Shown: positions 1 to 8,414, counted from the stretch's first letter. The stretch: 64,000 nt of DNA from Cribrihabitans_A neustonicus (GCF_048820895.1 NZ_JBMERQ010000001.1:558001-622000), one strand, 5' to 3'. Notes: generated by a model not told the origin, from the letters alone. Numbers and translations: made by a program.

Positions 1-363
<363 letters not shown>

Positions 364-1644
364 ATGGCTCTGCCCGAAGTCAAGCAAAACGCTACTGAGG
401 CGCGGCTTGCCGCGCTCACCCTGCCGGAGGGCGGCTGCCTGATGAAGGCGCGCCAGGCGGCGCTGTCGCGGGTTCAGACCATGGGTTTGCCCTCGCGCCG
501 CGATGAATACTGGAAGTACACCAAGCCCGACACTCTGGTGCAGGCCGAGACGCCCAAGGCGGCTGTTTTCGAGACCGGCGAAGCGCCGATGTTCGATGAT
601 TTTGACCGTCTGAAGATCGTGTTCGTGGATGGCGTGTTTGATGCCGAAGCGTCCGACGATCTGTCGCTGGAGGAGATCACCATCGAGCGCATTGCCGACA
701 TCTGCAGCAAGGACATCCACTGGGCCAAGGATTTGTACGGCGTTCTCGAAGCGCGCGGGCAAACGCCGGTGGAACGTCCGCTGGCGGCGCTCAACACGGC
801 CTTCGCCGCCGACGGTGTGGTGATCCATGTGACCGGCACCCCGTCCAAGCCCGTGAACCTGGTCTACCGCCATGCGGACGAAAGCTCGGACGCTATCCTG
901 CACCACGTGATCAAGGTCGATTCCGGTGCGGCGGCGACCATTCTGGAAAACGGCCCGGCGGCCGCACGTTTCAACAAGTGCATGGAGATTGACGTTGCCG
1001 ATGGCGGCACCCTGCATCTTGTGCGCGCGCAGGGCCGTGACCATGAACGCCGGGCGGCTACCCACCTGTTTGCGCGTCTGGGTAAGGAGTCCGTGTTCAA
1101 GTCGTTCACGCTTACCGTGAATGGTGTGCTGACCCGCAATGAGGCGGTGGTTGAACTGACTGGCGACGACGCGGTGGTCCATGTCGCAGGTGCCTGTGTT
1201 GGGGATGGCGAATTCCACCACGACGACACTGTCTTTATCACCCACGACGCCGTGAACTGCGAAAGCCGGCAGGTCTTCAAGAAGGTGCTGCGCAACGGTG
1301 CGACCGGCGTGTTCCAAGGCAAGATCCTGGTGAAGGAAGGCGCGCAAAAGACTGACGGATATCAGATTTCGCAGTCTTTGCTTTTGGATGACGACAGCCA
1401 GTTCCTCGCCAAGCCCGAGCTTGAGATCTATGCCGACGATGTGGCCTGCTCGCATGGCTCCACTTCCGGCGCGATCGACGAGGAAGGCCTGTTCTATCTC
1501 CGCTCGCGCGGCGTGCCCAAGGCGGAGGCGATCGACCTGATGACCCTCGCCTTCCTCGCTGAGGCGGTGGAGGAGATCGAAAACGGCGACGTGGCGAACG
1601 CGATCATCGCCCGCCTGCAAGGCTGGCTGGCCCGGCGCCACTGA
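364..1644 (+). CDS. sufD: Fe-S cluster assembly protein SufD
   Basis: This 426-residue protein is the SufD subunit of the SufBC2D scaffold, which receives sulfur and iron during cluster assembly. It has the SufB/SufD beta-helix core, with the typical C-terminal stretch around ADDVACSHGSTSGAIDEEGLFYLRSRG. The N-terminal part (residues about 1-110) is the variable helical region with WKYTKPD. The start ATG follows the sufC stop immediately. The stop overlaps the ATG of the next small membrane-protein gene, so translation is coupled on both sides. Length and position between sufC and sufS match the family. Confidence 0.96.
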   Translation: MALPEVKQNATEARLAALTLPEGGCLMKARQAALSRVQTMGLPSRRDEYWKYTKPDTLVQAETPKAAVFETGEAPMFDDFDRLKIVFVDGVFDAEASDDLSLEEITIERIADICSKDIHWAKDLYGVLEARGQTPVERPLAALNTAFAADGVVIHVTGTPSKPVNLVYRHADESSDAILHHVIKVDSGAAATILENGPAAARFNKCMEIDVADGGTLHLVRAQGRDHERRAATHLFARLGKESVFKSFTLTVNGVLTRNEAVVELTGDDAVVHVAGACVGDGEFHHDDTVFITHDAVNCESRQVFKKVLRNGATGVFQGKILVKEGAQKTDGYQISQSLLLDDDSQFLAKPELEIYADDVACSHGSTSGAIDEEGLFYLRSRGVPKAEAIDLMTLAFLAEAVEEIENGDVANAIIARLQGWLARRH

Positions 1645-2129
1645 TGTCCGTCACCACGGATATCCCCGCAACCTACAGGGGGCCGCGCAGGGTGTTTGCG
1701 CGGCTTCTTGGCGCGGGCCCGCGTGAAGACCGGCTGCTGGCGATGCTGATTGCGGCCTGCTCTCTCCTGTTTGTCGCGCAGATGCCAAAGCTGGCGCGGC
1801 AGGCGCATCTGGAGGGGCAGGAGCTGAACATGCTGCTGGGCGGGGCGCTGCTCGGCCTGGTGTTTATCCTGCCGCTGATGCTTTATGCGGTGTCTTGGTT
1901 TGTGCACCTGATCGCACGCGCTGCAGGGGGGCAGGGCAGCAGCTATCGCTCCCGGCTGGCGCTGGTCTGGGCGCTGCTTGCGGCGAGTCCGCTGATCCTG
2001 CTGCACGGGCTGGTGGCTGGTTTCATCGGCCCGGGCCCGGCGCAGGATCTTGTGGGCTTTTTGTGGTGCGTGGTGTTCGTGTGGTTCTGGGTATCCGGCC
2101 TGATCCAAGGCTATTGGGCGCGGGCATGA
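1644..2129 (+). CDS. Small four-helix membrane protein in the suf operon
   Basis: A 161-residue protein with no assignable family. About four hydrophobic segments are visible: LAMLIAACSLLFVAQ, the long LLGGALLGLVFILPLMLYAV region, LVWALLAASPLILLHGLV and VGFLWCVVFVWFWVSGLI, so it is an inner-membrane protein. The ATG overlaps the sufD stop (TGATG) and its own TGA overlaps the next ATG (ATGA), so it is cotranslated with sufD and with the Yip1-like gene. Its role in Fe-S assembly is unknown and location alone does not prove one. Confidence 0.85.
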   Translation: MSVTTDIPATYRGPRRVFARLLGAGPREDRLLAMLIAACSLLFVAQMPKLARQAHLEGQELNMLLGGALLGLVFILPLMLYAVSWFVHLIARAAGGQGSSYRSRLALVWALLAASPLILLHGLVAGFIGPGPAQDLVGFLWCVVFVWFWVSGLIQGYWARA

Positions 2130-2710
2130 GCGTGCTGGCTGACTTCGCCCTCCTGACGGTGAGGACGCCGGGGGAAGCGGCGCGGCGCCTGTTGGAGCGC
2201 AGCTGGAGCCGTGAGGTGCTCTGGACCGCGTTCCTGCTGTCGGTGGTGCTCAACACGCTGGTCTATACGCTCCAGCAAGTCCTGTTCCCGCTGCCCGCCG
2301 AGGTGCTCGTGCCGCGGTTTTCGCCTGGCGTCTATTTTGCGCTGATGATGGCGGTGCAGATCGGCTTTATCGCCATGCTGACCACCACGGGGCGCTGGCT
2401 TGGCGGCGACGGTGATCTCAAGGCGCTGCTGGTGCTGGTGGTATGGCTGCAGCTCCTGCAGGCCGCCGCCAATGCCGTTGTCAGTTTCGTTTTCCTGGTG
2501 CTGCCGATCCTGGCTGCCTTGCTGAACCTCGGAGTCAATTTACTGGCGTTCTTCATCCTCTTGCATTTTGTCAAAGAGGCGCACAGCTTCGGCTCCGTCT
2601 GGCGGGCGCTGGGGGTTGTCCTGATGGCCAGCCTGATCCTGCTTTTCGCCGCTATTTTTCTTGCCGGTCTGATCGGGCCGGCCAATCTGGGACTGCCCGA
2701 CAATGTATGA
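2126..2710 (+). CDS. Yip1-family membrane protein in the suf operon
   Basis: A 194-residue membrane protein resembling the bacterial Yip1 domain family (PF04893-type), with about five hydrophobic helices between residues 25 and 185. The start is set at ATG 2126, which overlaps the preceding stop as ATGA; an open frame continues further upstream but that part only shadows the previous gene. Its end overlaps the first 8 bases of sufS. Sandwiching between sufD and sufS suggests the two membrane genes belong to the suf transcript. Their job is not established; assisting membrane-associated Fe-S or lipid functions would be speculation. Confidence 0.85.
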   Translation: MSVLADFALLTVRTPGEAARRLLERSWSREVLWTAFLLSVVLNTLVYTLQQVLFPLPAEVLVPRFSPGVYFALMMAVQIGFIAMLTTTGRWLGGDGDLKALLVLVVWLQLLQAAANAVVSFVFLVLPILAALLNLGVNLLAFFILLHFVKEAHSFGSVWRALGVVLMASLILLFAAIFLAGLIGPANLGLPDNV

Positions 2711-3923
2711 CGTGGAAAAAATCCGTGCCGACTTCCCGATCCTCTCGCGCGAGGTGAACGGCAAGCCGCTGACCTACCTGGACAATGGCGCCTCGGCCCA
2801 GAAGCCGAAGGTGGTGATCGACGCTGTGAACCGTGCGTATGCCGAGGAATACTCAAACGTTCACAGGGGCTTGCATTACCTTTCTAACCTCGCGACAGAA
2901 AAGTATGAAGCGGTCCGCGGCACCATTGCGCGTTTCCTGAATGCAGCCGACGAGCGCTCGATCGTGCTGAATTCCGGCACCACCGCGGGTATCAACCTGG
3001 TAGCCTATGGCTGGGCCATGCCCCGCATCGGGCCCGGCGACGAGATCGTGCTGTCGGTGATGGAGCACCACGCCAATATCGTGCCCTGGCACTTCCTGCG
3101 CGAACGCCAGGGGGCAGTGCTGAAATGGGTCGATACCGAAGCTGACGGCAGCCTCGATCCGCAGAAGGTGATCGACGCCATCACCCCGCGGACCAAGCTG
3201 GTGGCCGTTACCCAATGCTCCAATGTGCTGGGCACCGTGGTTGACGTGAAAACCATTACCGCGGCGGCCCACGCCAAGGGCGTGCCGGTGCTGGTCGACG
3301 GCTCGCAGGGCGCGGTGCATATGCCGGTCGACCTGCAGGACATCGGCTGCGATTTCTATGCGATCACCGGCCACAAGCTCTACGGCCCCTCCGCCTCCGG
3401 CGCGATCTACATCCGCCCCGAGCGCATGGCCGAGATGCGCCCCTTCATCGGCGGCGGCGACATGATCAAGGAAGTCAGCAAGGACCAGGTGATCTACAAC
3501 GACCCGCCGATGAAGTTCGAGGCCGGCACGCCGGGCATCGTGCAGATCATCGGCTTGGGCGCGGCGCTGGAATATATGATGGATCTCGGCATGGAGGACA
3601 TCGCCGCTCATGAGGCTTCCTTGCGCGATTACGCGCTGGAGCGGCTTGGCGGTCTGAACTGGCTCACGCTGCAGGGCACCGCACCGGGCAAGGCGGCGAT
3701 CTTCAGCTTCACCATGCAGGGCGCGGCGCACGCGCATGACGTCTCCACCATCCTCGACAAGAAGGGCGTGGCGGTGCGCGCGGGCCACCATTGCGCCGGG
3801 CCTCTGATGGATCACCTGGGCCATTCCGCAACTTGCCGCGCATCCTTCGGCCTCTACAACACCAAGGCCGAGGTCGACACTCTGGTCGACGCGCTGGAGC
3901 TGGCGCACGAGCTCTTCGCCTGA
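2703..3923 (+). CDS. sufS: Cysteine desulfurase SufS
   Basis: This 406-residue PLP enzyme removes sulfur from cysteine and hands it as persulfide to SufE or SufU and then to SufBCD. The PLP lysine is K225 in ITGHKLYG, and the persulfide-forming cysteine is C364 in RAGHHCAGPLM, in the short loop typical of group II (SufS) desulfurases. The N-terminus VEKIRADFPIL and the YLDNGASAQKP substrate segment are standard. The start overlaps the Yip1-like gene by 8 bases. It is the last gene of the suf operon visible here; the following gene is convergent. Confidence 0.97.
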   Translation: MYDVEKIRADFPILSREVNGKPLTYLDNGASAQKPKVVIDAVNRAYAEEYSNVHRGLHYLSNLATEKYEAVRGTIARFLNAADERSIVLNSGTTAGINLVAYGWAMPRIGPGDEIVLSVMEHHANIVPWHFLRERQGAVLKWVDTEADGSLDPQKVIDAITPRTKLVAVTQCSNVLGTVVDVKTITAAAHAKGVPVLVDGSQGAVHMPVDLQDIGCDFYAITGHKLYGPSASGAIYIRPERMAEMRPFIGGGDMIKEVSKDQVIYNDPPMKFEAGTPGIVQIIGLGAALEYMMDLGMEDIAAHEASLRDYALERLGGLNWLTLQGTAPGKAAIFSFTMQGAAHAHDVSTILDKKGVAVRAGHHCAGPLMDHLGHSATCRASFGLYNTKAEVDTLVDALELAHELFA

Positions 3924-3935
3924 TGCAAAGCTCCT

Positions 3936-3957
3936 CAAGGGCCTTCCAAAGCCCTTG
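3936..3957 (+). terminator. Weak hairpin after sufS
   Basis: A 7-bp perfect stem (CAAGGGC with GCCCTTG, 8-nt loop) sits 13 bases after the sufS stop, between sufS and the convergent tmpB. It has no clear T-run on either strand, so it may be a weak or Rho-assisted terminator. Confidence 0.35.
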
Positions 3958-3977
3958 GGTTGCGGTGAGGAGAGCGC

Positions 3978-4583
3978 TTATCTTGCGGAATTGCCCGCGC
4001 TCAGGTGCCTGTCGACCATCCGCTGGACCATTGGTGCAAAGTGCCAATAGTCGGGCGTCTCCATATCCGCGCGTTTCCCCGCCTCATCCAGGTAGCGCAC
4101 CGCGATGATCTGCTTGAGGTTCGGGTTCTTCTCGAATTCCGCCACTTCCTCCGCGCTCATCGGCCCGCCTTGCAGGTTCAGCGAATGGATAGAGGCTTCT
4201 GAAAGGCGGTTGAAGTAGTCCGGCCTGGTTGAGCAGAGGTAGCGCTTCGCCGCCACGTGATAGCGCACGCAATCGGTGATCACCGGCGGGAAGAAGCGCT
4301 CCAGCACCTCGGCTCCGGCCTCTTCGTGGAACCGGTCCTCGGTGTCTTCCATGCTGAAGGTCCCGAATTCGCTGGTGAAATGGCCGATGTCATGCAGCAG
4401 CGCGCCGACGATGATCTCCTCCGGCTGACCGTTCGCTTCGGCAATCGTCGCGCCTTGCAGCATGTGCTCGGTCATGGTGACGGGCTCGCCGAGGTATTCC
4501 TCATCGCCGCGGCGGTCGAAAATATCGCCGATGAAGGCGACGATATTGTCCTTGGTCAGCGTGCTGAAATCCGGCTTGCTCAT
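3978..4583 (-). CDS. tmpB: HD-domain mixed-valent diiron oxygenase TmpB-like
   Basis: A 201-residue HD-domain protein of the PhnZ/TmpB type. In the TMAEP pathway TmpB oxidatively cleaves the C-P bond of (R)-1-hydroxy-2-(trimethylammonio)ethylphosphonate, giving glycine betaine and phosphate. Visible metal ligands are H40, H64-D65, H86 and H109, and Y30 with E33 shows the Y-x2-E spacing of the lid pair in PhnZ (Y24/E27). The start is ATG 4583; the frame is open further upstream but only inside tmpA. It begins 4 bases after the tmpA stop, so the two are cotranscribed. The substrate is inferred from the partner gene and recalled Leisingera work; a PhnZ-like substrate is the alternative. Confidence 0.85.
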   Translation of the reverse strand: MSKPDFSTLTKDNIVAFIGDIFDRRGDEEYLGEPVTMTEHMLQGATIAEANGQPEEIIVGALLHDIGHFTSEFGTFSMEDTEDRFHEEAGAEVLERFFPPVITDCVRYHVAAKRYLCSTRPDYFNRLSEASIHSLNLQGGPMSAEEVAEFEKNPNLKQIIAVRYLDEAGKRADMETPDYWHFAPMVQRMVDRHLSAGNSAR

Positions 4584-4587
4584 CCCA

Positions 4588-5721
4588 TCAGCCCCCGAGT
4601 TGCGCGTTGAGAACGTTGAGCGTGGACAGGAGCCCGTCCTTGTCCGCGTAGGCGCCCTGCAGCCAGCGGGAACCGGACCCGGAATAGCCCAGCCGCGCGT
4701 GCAGCACGCGGGTGTTGTCGACGATGAAGCTCTCGCCGGGCTCCAGCTTGAACGAAACGCCCATCTCCGGATCGTCGATGATCTCGCCCAGGCGGCGGTA
4801 GGCGGCGTAGCAGGCTTCCATCTTCTCGAACGGCACATCCACGAAGGGCGCGGATGAGCGGTTGTTAAAGCGGATGCCAGTCATCTCCCCATCGGGCGAC
4901 AGTTCGATCATCGGGCGGCGCGATGTCAGATGCACGCCGTCGCTGCCCTTGTACTCGAAGCGCGCAGGATAGCCCGCCAGCAGGGCAAAACCTTCCGGGT
5001 CGTCCTCCCGCAGCCGCTCCGCGGCGCGGAAGCCATCCACGACGATGCTGTCGCCGCCTTCGGCAGAGTTTTCCAGGCAGTAGAGGATCTGCAGCGTCGG
5101 AACCGGGTCGCGGTAAGGATTGTCGGTATGGGCCTGCAGGCCAAGCCCGGTGAAGGCGAGGTTGGTGGGGTTCACCTCAGTCCGAACCTCGAAGTGGCGG
5201 CCGTAGTTGGTCTCGCGGATGAAGCCGAACAGTTCCACGCAGTCGATCAGCGCCCCCTCGCGGACCGGACCGTTTTCCAGCTTGGCAAAACCGAGCCGGG
5301 CAATCGCGGCGAGCCAGTCGCGCTTCGCTGCGGGGTCGGACTGCACTGCCTCCCAGTCGTAGGCGGGAGCCGAAAGGCGGCTGTCCCATGTTTCGACACC
5401 CTCGGGCGAGCGGCCAAATTCCGTATCCCGATCAACGTCGTAGGCGTGGTTCTTCAGCCATGCACCGGGGAAGGTGGTGGTCTTGCCCTCGGGCGCGAAG
5501 GTGACGGTCAGCGCGCCGTCATCCACGGCGGCGGTGCTGATCCGGGTATCTTCCGGGATGTCGCCAATTGTGATCAGCCGCTGGCCGTTGCCGGGGGCGC
5601 GGGTTTCCGGATCCAGCGCATTGTCGCGCAGCCACACCGCGTGGAAGCGATGGCTGCTGCCATCGGCAAAGCTCACAGTCAGGAAGCGGCCGGATGCATC
5701 GGCAGTGACGGAACGGGGCAT
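4588..5721 (-). CDS. tmpA: 2-(trimethylammonio)ethylphosphonate hydroxylase TmpA-like
   Basis: A 377-residue Fe(II)/2-oxoglutarate dioxygenase of the gamma-butyrobetaine hydroxylase/TauD family. TmpA hydroxylates C1 of 2-(trimethylammonio)ethylphosphonate, making the substrate for TmpB. Residues about 10-90 form the DUF971/GBBH-like N-terminal domain (DGSSHRFHAVWLRDNA). The iron triad is H198-x-D200 in LQAHTDNPYRDP and H341 in TRVLHARLGYS. Annotation as gamma-butyrobetaine hydroxylase would be the usual automatic call, but the directly linked HD-oxygenase gene argues for the phosphonate role. It is divergent from a LysR regulator across 99 bases holding a perfect dyad. Confidence 0.85.
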   Translation of the reverse strand: MPRSVTADASGRFLTVSFADGSSHRFHAVWLRDNALDPETRAPGNGQRLITIGDIPEDTRISTAAVDDGALTVTFAPEGKTTTFPGAWLKNHAYDVDRDTEFGRSPEGVETWDSRLSAPAYDWEAVQSDPAAKRDWLAAIARLGFAKLENGPVREGALIDCVELFGFIRETNYGRHFEVRTEVNPTNLAFTGLGLQAHTDNPYRDPVPTLQILYCLENSAEGGDSIVVDGFRAAERLREDDPEGFALLAGYPARFEYKGSDGVHLTSRRPMIELSPDGEMTGIRFNNRSSAPFVDVPFEKMEACYAAYRRLGEIIDDPEMGVSFKLEPGESFIVDNTRVLHARLGYSGSGSRWLQGAYADKDGLLSTLNVLNAQLGG

Positions 5722-5772
5722 GGTATCTCTCCGGTTGGGCCTGGTTCACGCTTGCCTGGCTAACGGGACCTA

Positions 5773-5789
5773 GCCATTAATAGAATGGC
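5773..5789. promoter_or_regulatory. Dyad operator candidate between tmpA and lysR
   Basis: GCCATT-AATAG-AATGGC is a perfect 6-bp inverted repeat with a 5-bp spacer in the divergent intergenic region. Its size and position fit a LysR-type operator controlling both genes. Binding is inferred only. Confidence 0.5.
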
Positions 5790-5820
5790 GTAATTTAGGG
5801 TTTGAGGCCAAAGTTTTCTA

Positions 5821-6690
5821 ATGGCAGAGAAGCGCACTCCGAAACGCCTGCCGCCGCTCGACTGGCTGCGCGTGTTCGAAGCCGCCGGCCGGCATGGCAA
5901 TTTCACCGCAGCGGCCGAAGAATTGGGCGCGACACAGGGCGCCGTGAGCCAGCGCATCCGCAACCTGGAGGGCTGGCTCGGCCGCAAGCTGTTCCTGCGC
6001 GCGGCGCGGGGCGTGGCGCTCACCGTTGATGGGGAGAGCTATCTGCCGCTGGTGCAGGACTCGCTGCGGGCGCTGGAGCAGGGCACTGACAACCTCTTTG
6101 GCCAGGGATTGCGCGAGCTGCGCATCGCGGCGCTGCCCTCGCACCTGGAACTTCTGGTGCTGCCGCGGCTCGGCCGCTTTGCCGCTGCCTTCCCGGGCCT
6201 GCGCCTGGTCCTGGATACCGTGCCCAAACGCGGCGAGTTTGAGGCCGCGGGCGGGGCGGTCCACATCCGTTATGGCCGGGGCGAATGGCCGGGCCGCGAA
6301 ACGGCGCTGGTCGCCGGAGAAGTGCTGCAGCCGATGACGGCACCGGGCTGCGGCGAGGATTGGCGCCGGCTGCCGGCAATCGGCCTGCGCGGCGAGCGGC
6401 CGGGGTGGAGCGAATGGGCGCGGCTCACCGGGGAGCCTGCGCCGGAGCATGGCTGGCTCTCGGCCGACTCGATGTCGCACGCCCTGCAAGCAGCGCGGAT
6501 GGGGCAGGGCGTTGTCCTGGGCTCGCGTGTGCTGGCGCGCGATTGCCTTGATGAGGGCCGTTTGCAGGCCGCGCCCGCACTGGAGCTCGCAATTTCGGAA
6601 GGCTACTGGCTGACCTGGCCGCCGAGTATCGGCAAGTCGGCGCGGCAGAAAGCAGTGCTCAAGGCGCTCCAAGCAACGCTGGCGGACTGA
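5821..6690 (+). CDS. LysR-family regulator divergent from tmpAB
   Basis: A 289-residue LysR-type regulator close to the GcvA-like branch. The winged helix-turn-helix occupies about residues 12-70 (FEAAGRHGNFTAAAEELGA then TQGAVSQRIRNLE) and the rest is the effector-binding domain. It starts at ATG 5821, 99 bases from the tmpA start on the opposite strand, so it probably controls tmpAB and itself through the dyad at 5773-5789. The inducer may be the trimethylated phosphonate or a downstream product; this is inference from position. Confidence 0.85.
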   Translation: MAEKRTPKRLPPLDWLRVFEAAGRHGNFTAAAEELGATQGAVSQRIRNLEGWLGRKLFLRAARGVALTVDGESYLPLVQDSLRALEQGTDNLFGQGLRELRIAALPSHLELLVLPRLGRFAAAFPGLRLVLDTVPKRGEFEAAGGAVHIRYGRGEWPGRETALVAGEVLQPMTAPGCGEDWRRLPAIGLRGERPGWSEWARLTGEPAPEHGWLSADSMSHALQAARMGQGVVLGSRVLARDCLDEGRLQAAPALELAISEGYWLTWPPSIGKSARQKAVLKALQATLAD

Positions 6691-6721
6691 ACTGGCCTAG
6701 TGGCTTGCATGGGCCAGGGGA

Positions 6722-6746
6722 AGTGGCGCACCTGAGAGGATTCGAA
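6722..6746 (-). repeat. Left attachment-like copy of the tRNA-Arg 3' end
   Basis: These 25 bases match 8528-8552 at 24 positions (one G/T difference at 6736/8542). The matched part of the tRNA is the 3' end: T-arm, acceptor strand and CCA. This is the classic crossover segment of tyrosine integrases, so it is read as the displaced att copy. Confidence 0.75.
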
Positions 6747-6798
6747 TGTGGTACTTAAAGTATACGAAAACAACTTCTTAAGGTGCGAAGTTGAAGTA

Positions 6799-6821
6799 GA
6801 TGTTGCGGGATTTGTTGCGGG
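6799..6821 (+). repeat. 23-bp arm-like repeat, left copy
   Basis: Perfectly repeated at 8392-8414 in the same orientation. Internally it contains GTTGCGGG twice at a 12-bp period. Its placement inside each end of the insert suggests recombinase arm sites. Confidence 0.6.
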
Positions 6822-7097
6822 GATTGTAGCGGGGGCGAAGAGTGGAAATCCTCCAAGCGAGATTCGCGATGGCTGCGAGCTTTCAGGTCTCATAAGCAAA
6901 GGCGGCCGACTAGCGTTTAAGCTGAGTCCGCCAGCGGCATTTTCCTAACCTAAAGTTGCGCTGAACTTGGAACAGAGTGATCAATCTCTAAGTTCGGAGC
7001 GAAGCCAATCCTAGATATATCATCAGCATCTTGCGGTGATCCCGGATTCGCTTCATATTTGTTGTGTGACAATGCCGCCGTTCTGGAGGAGAAACTT

Positions 7098-8126
7098 TTG
7101 GATCAAGAACAGACCAATTTACCCGCACAAATTGCCGACGCCATCGTGGCAATTCCGAAAGGATTGACTCCAGGTGTGGTTAAAGCTCTCGATCGCTTGG
7201 TGGGCGCGGCGGTCGATGTACCGGTAGCGTGGCTCCATCAGAAAAAGGCGAAGATCGACGCCCAAACGGAGTCGTATAAGTTAGTTGAACGCAGCATCGC
7301 AAGCTCGGTGGCCTCGGGAGCAAGTGGCGATCCCGAAATAGCGGAGCGGGCAATGAACACACTTGTTAGAAAAGAGTACCGCAAGCAATCGAACAGAGAG
7401 GCGGTTGCCGCCGCAATGGTGGCGAACTTGACCGAGCACTCCGACGAAGCTAGCGGGCACAACGAAACCCCTGTCTCCGCTGCTGAGTTGGATGATGACT
7501 GGCTGAACTTGTTTGAAAGATACGCTGAAGATGCGTCGAGCGAGCGTCTTCAAGGGCTATGGGGCAAAGTACTGGCTGGCGAAATCCGCCGCCCTGGGCG
7601 ATTTTCACCAAGGACACTTCGCTTCCTCTCTGAATTTTCTCAAGCCGACGCCCTGACATTTGAAGAATTCGCGAAGTGCGCGTTCGGTGATCTGGCCCCG
7701 AAGAGCGCGGTGATTAAAGACCCTACGGCCAACATCAGCCATCTGGTCAATTTGGAAGCAAGCGGGTTGGTGCAGGGAGCCAGTGGACTTGGCTTGAAGA
7801 AGACCTTCCGTTTTAATGATCAGGGTCTGGTTATCTTTCGGGAGGGAGACCTGGTGATCATCCTGAGCGGCGAACCAGGTAAGGAGTGTTCTTTCGAGGT
7901 GTTAATTCTAACACCACTCGCACAGGAGGTTCTTAGCCTGGTAGGAAGTCGAAATGCGAAGGAGTCCGCCAAGCTGGTAGCGAACGCTATAAGGACTCCG
8001 CTGATTTTTGAGGCCCATCTCGGCGTAATACCAAATTTGGATGGTAGTAATGGAGTCCGCTTGATGGAGGTGCTTTGGCAAAAGGAAACGCCTGAAGCCC
8101 AAATCGTTGAGGGAACCGCGAGCTAG
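7098..8126 (+). CDS. DUF2806-like protein, sole cargo of the insert
   Basis: A 342-residue soluble protein resembling the DUF2806 family by recall, chiefly through the central block DDWLNLFERYAEDASS and ERLQGLWGKVLAGEI at about residues 137-170, followed by SPRTLRFLSEF. The N-terminus has a hydrophobic/amphipathic region (GVVKALDRLVGAAVDVP) and a charged helical stretch. The start is TTG 7098, chosen because GGAGGAG lies 6 bases upstream; an ATG at 7059 in frame has no such site. The function is unknown. Location in a tRNA-linked insert and family occurrence in accessory regions make a defence or stress role conceivable, but nothing in the sequence shows an enzyme active site. Confidence 0.8.
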   Translation: MDQEQTNLPAQIADAIVAIPKGLTPGVVKALDRLVGAAVDVPVAWLHQKKAKIDAQTESYKLVERSIASSVASGASGDPEIAERAMNTLVRKEYRKQSNREAVAAAMVANLTEHSDEASGHNETPVSAAELDDDWLNLFERYAEDASSERLQGLWGKVLAGEIRRPGRFSPRTLRFLSEFSQADALTFEEFAKCAFGDLAPKSAVIKDPTANISHLVNLEASGLVQGASGLGLKKTFRFNDQGLVIFREGDLVIILSGEPGKECSFEVLILTPLAQEVLSLVGSRNAKESAKLVANAIRTPLIFEAHLGVIPNLDGSNGVRLMEVLWQKETPEAQIVEGTAS

Positions 8127-8236
8127 ACTGCGGATAGCCCAAGTTCCGACGGCACTGGCAGCCGGTCGAGTCGTTGCGCAAGGGGGCTGCGAGGGGCGAA
8201 GCGCTAAGTAACACAATATACTTATTTCGGTGCTTT

Positions 8237-8272
8237 TTGGACATCGCACAAAATTTGGACATCGCACAAAAT
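8237..8272. repeat. Perfect tandem repeat, 18 bp x 2
   Basis: The unit TTGGACATCGCACAAAAT occurs twice without gap or mismatch. It lies between the cargo gene and the right 23-bp repeat and could be a binding site array; no function is shown. Confidence 0.9.
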
Positions 8273-8391
8273 AATGCGGACATAAGCACTTGCGACGGAG
8301 GCGCCGATGGCAAGCGCGGCGCTAATTTTCGACACGAATGCAGTAGCGAACTGAAAGATATCCAAACCAATATACCTGCGTTGCCCGCGCG

Positions 8392-8414
8392 GATGTTGCG
8401 GGATTTGTTGCGGG
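8392..8414 (+). repeat. 23-bp arm-like repeat, right copy
   Basis: Identical over 23 bases to 6799-6821 and in the same orientation, 116 bases inside the right attachment-like copy. Confidence 0.6.

Larger units (their letters stand above)
6691..7097. other. Left boundary of the tRNA-Arg insert, non-coding
   Basis: This 407-base stretch holds the displaced tRNA 3'-end copy (6722-6746) and one copy of a 23-bp repeat (6799-6821). Composition turns AT-richer after 6747. A 66-codon frame starting with GTG at 6748 lacks a ribosome binding site and is not called. No integrase remnant was recognised. Confidence 0.6.

Noticed and set aside
6748..6948. 66-codon GTG-start frame at the left end of the insert
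   Set aside because: No ribosome binding site, runs through the 23-bp repeat, and no similarity to excisionases or regulators could be recognised.
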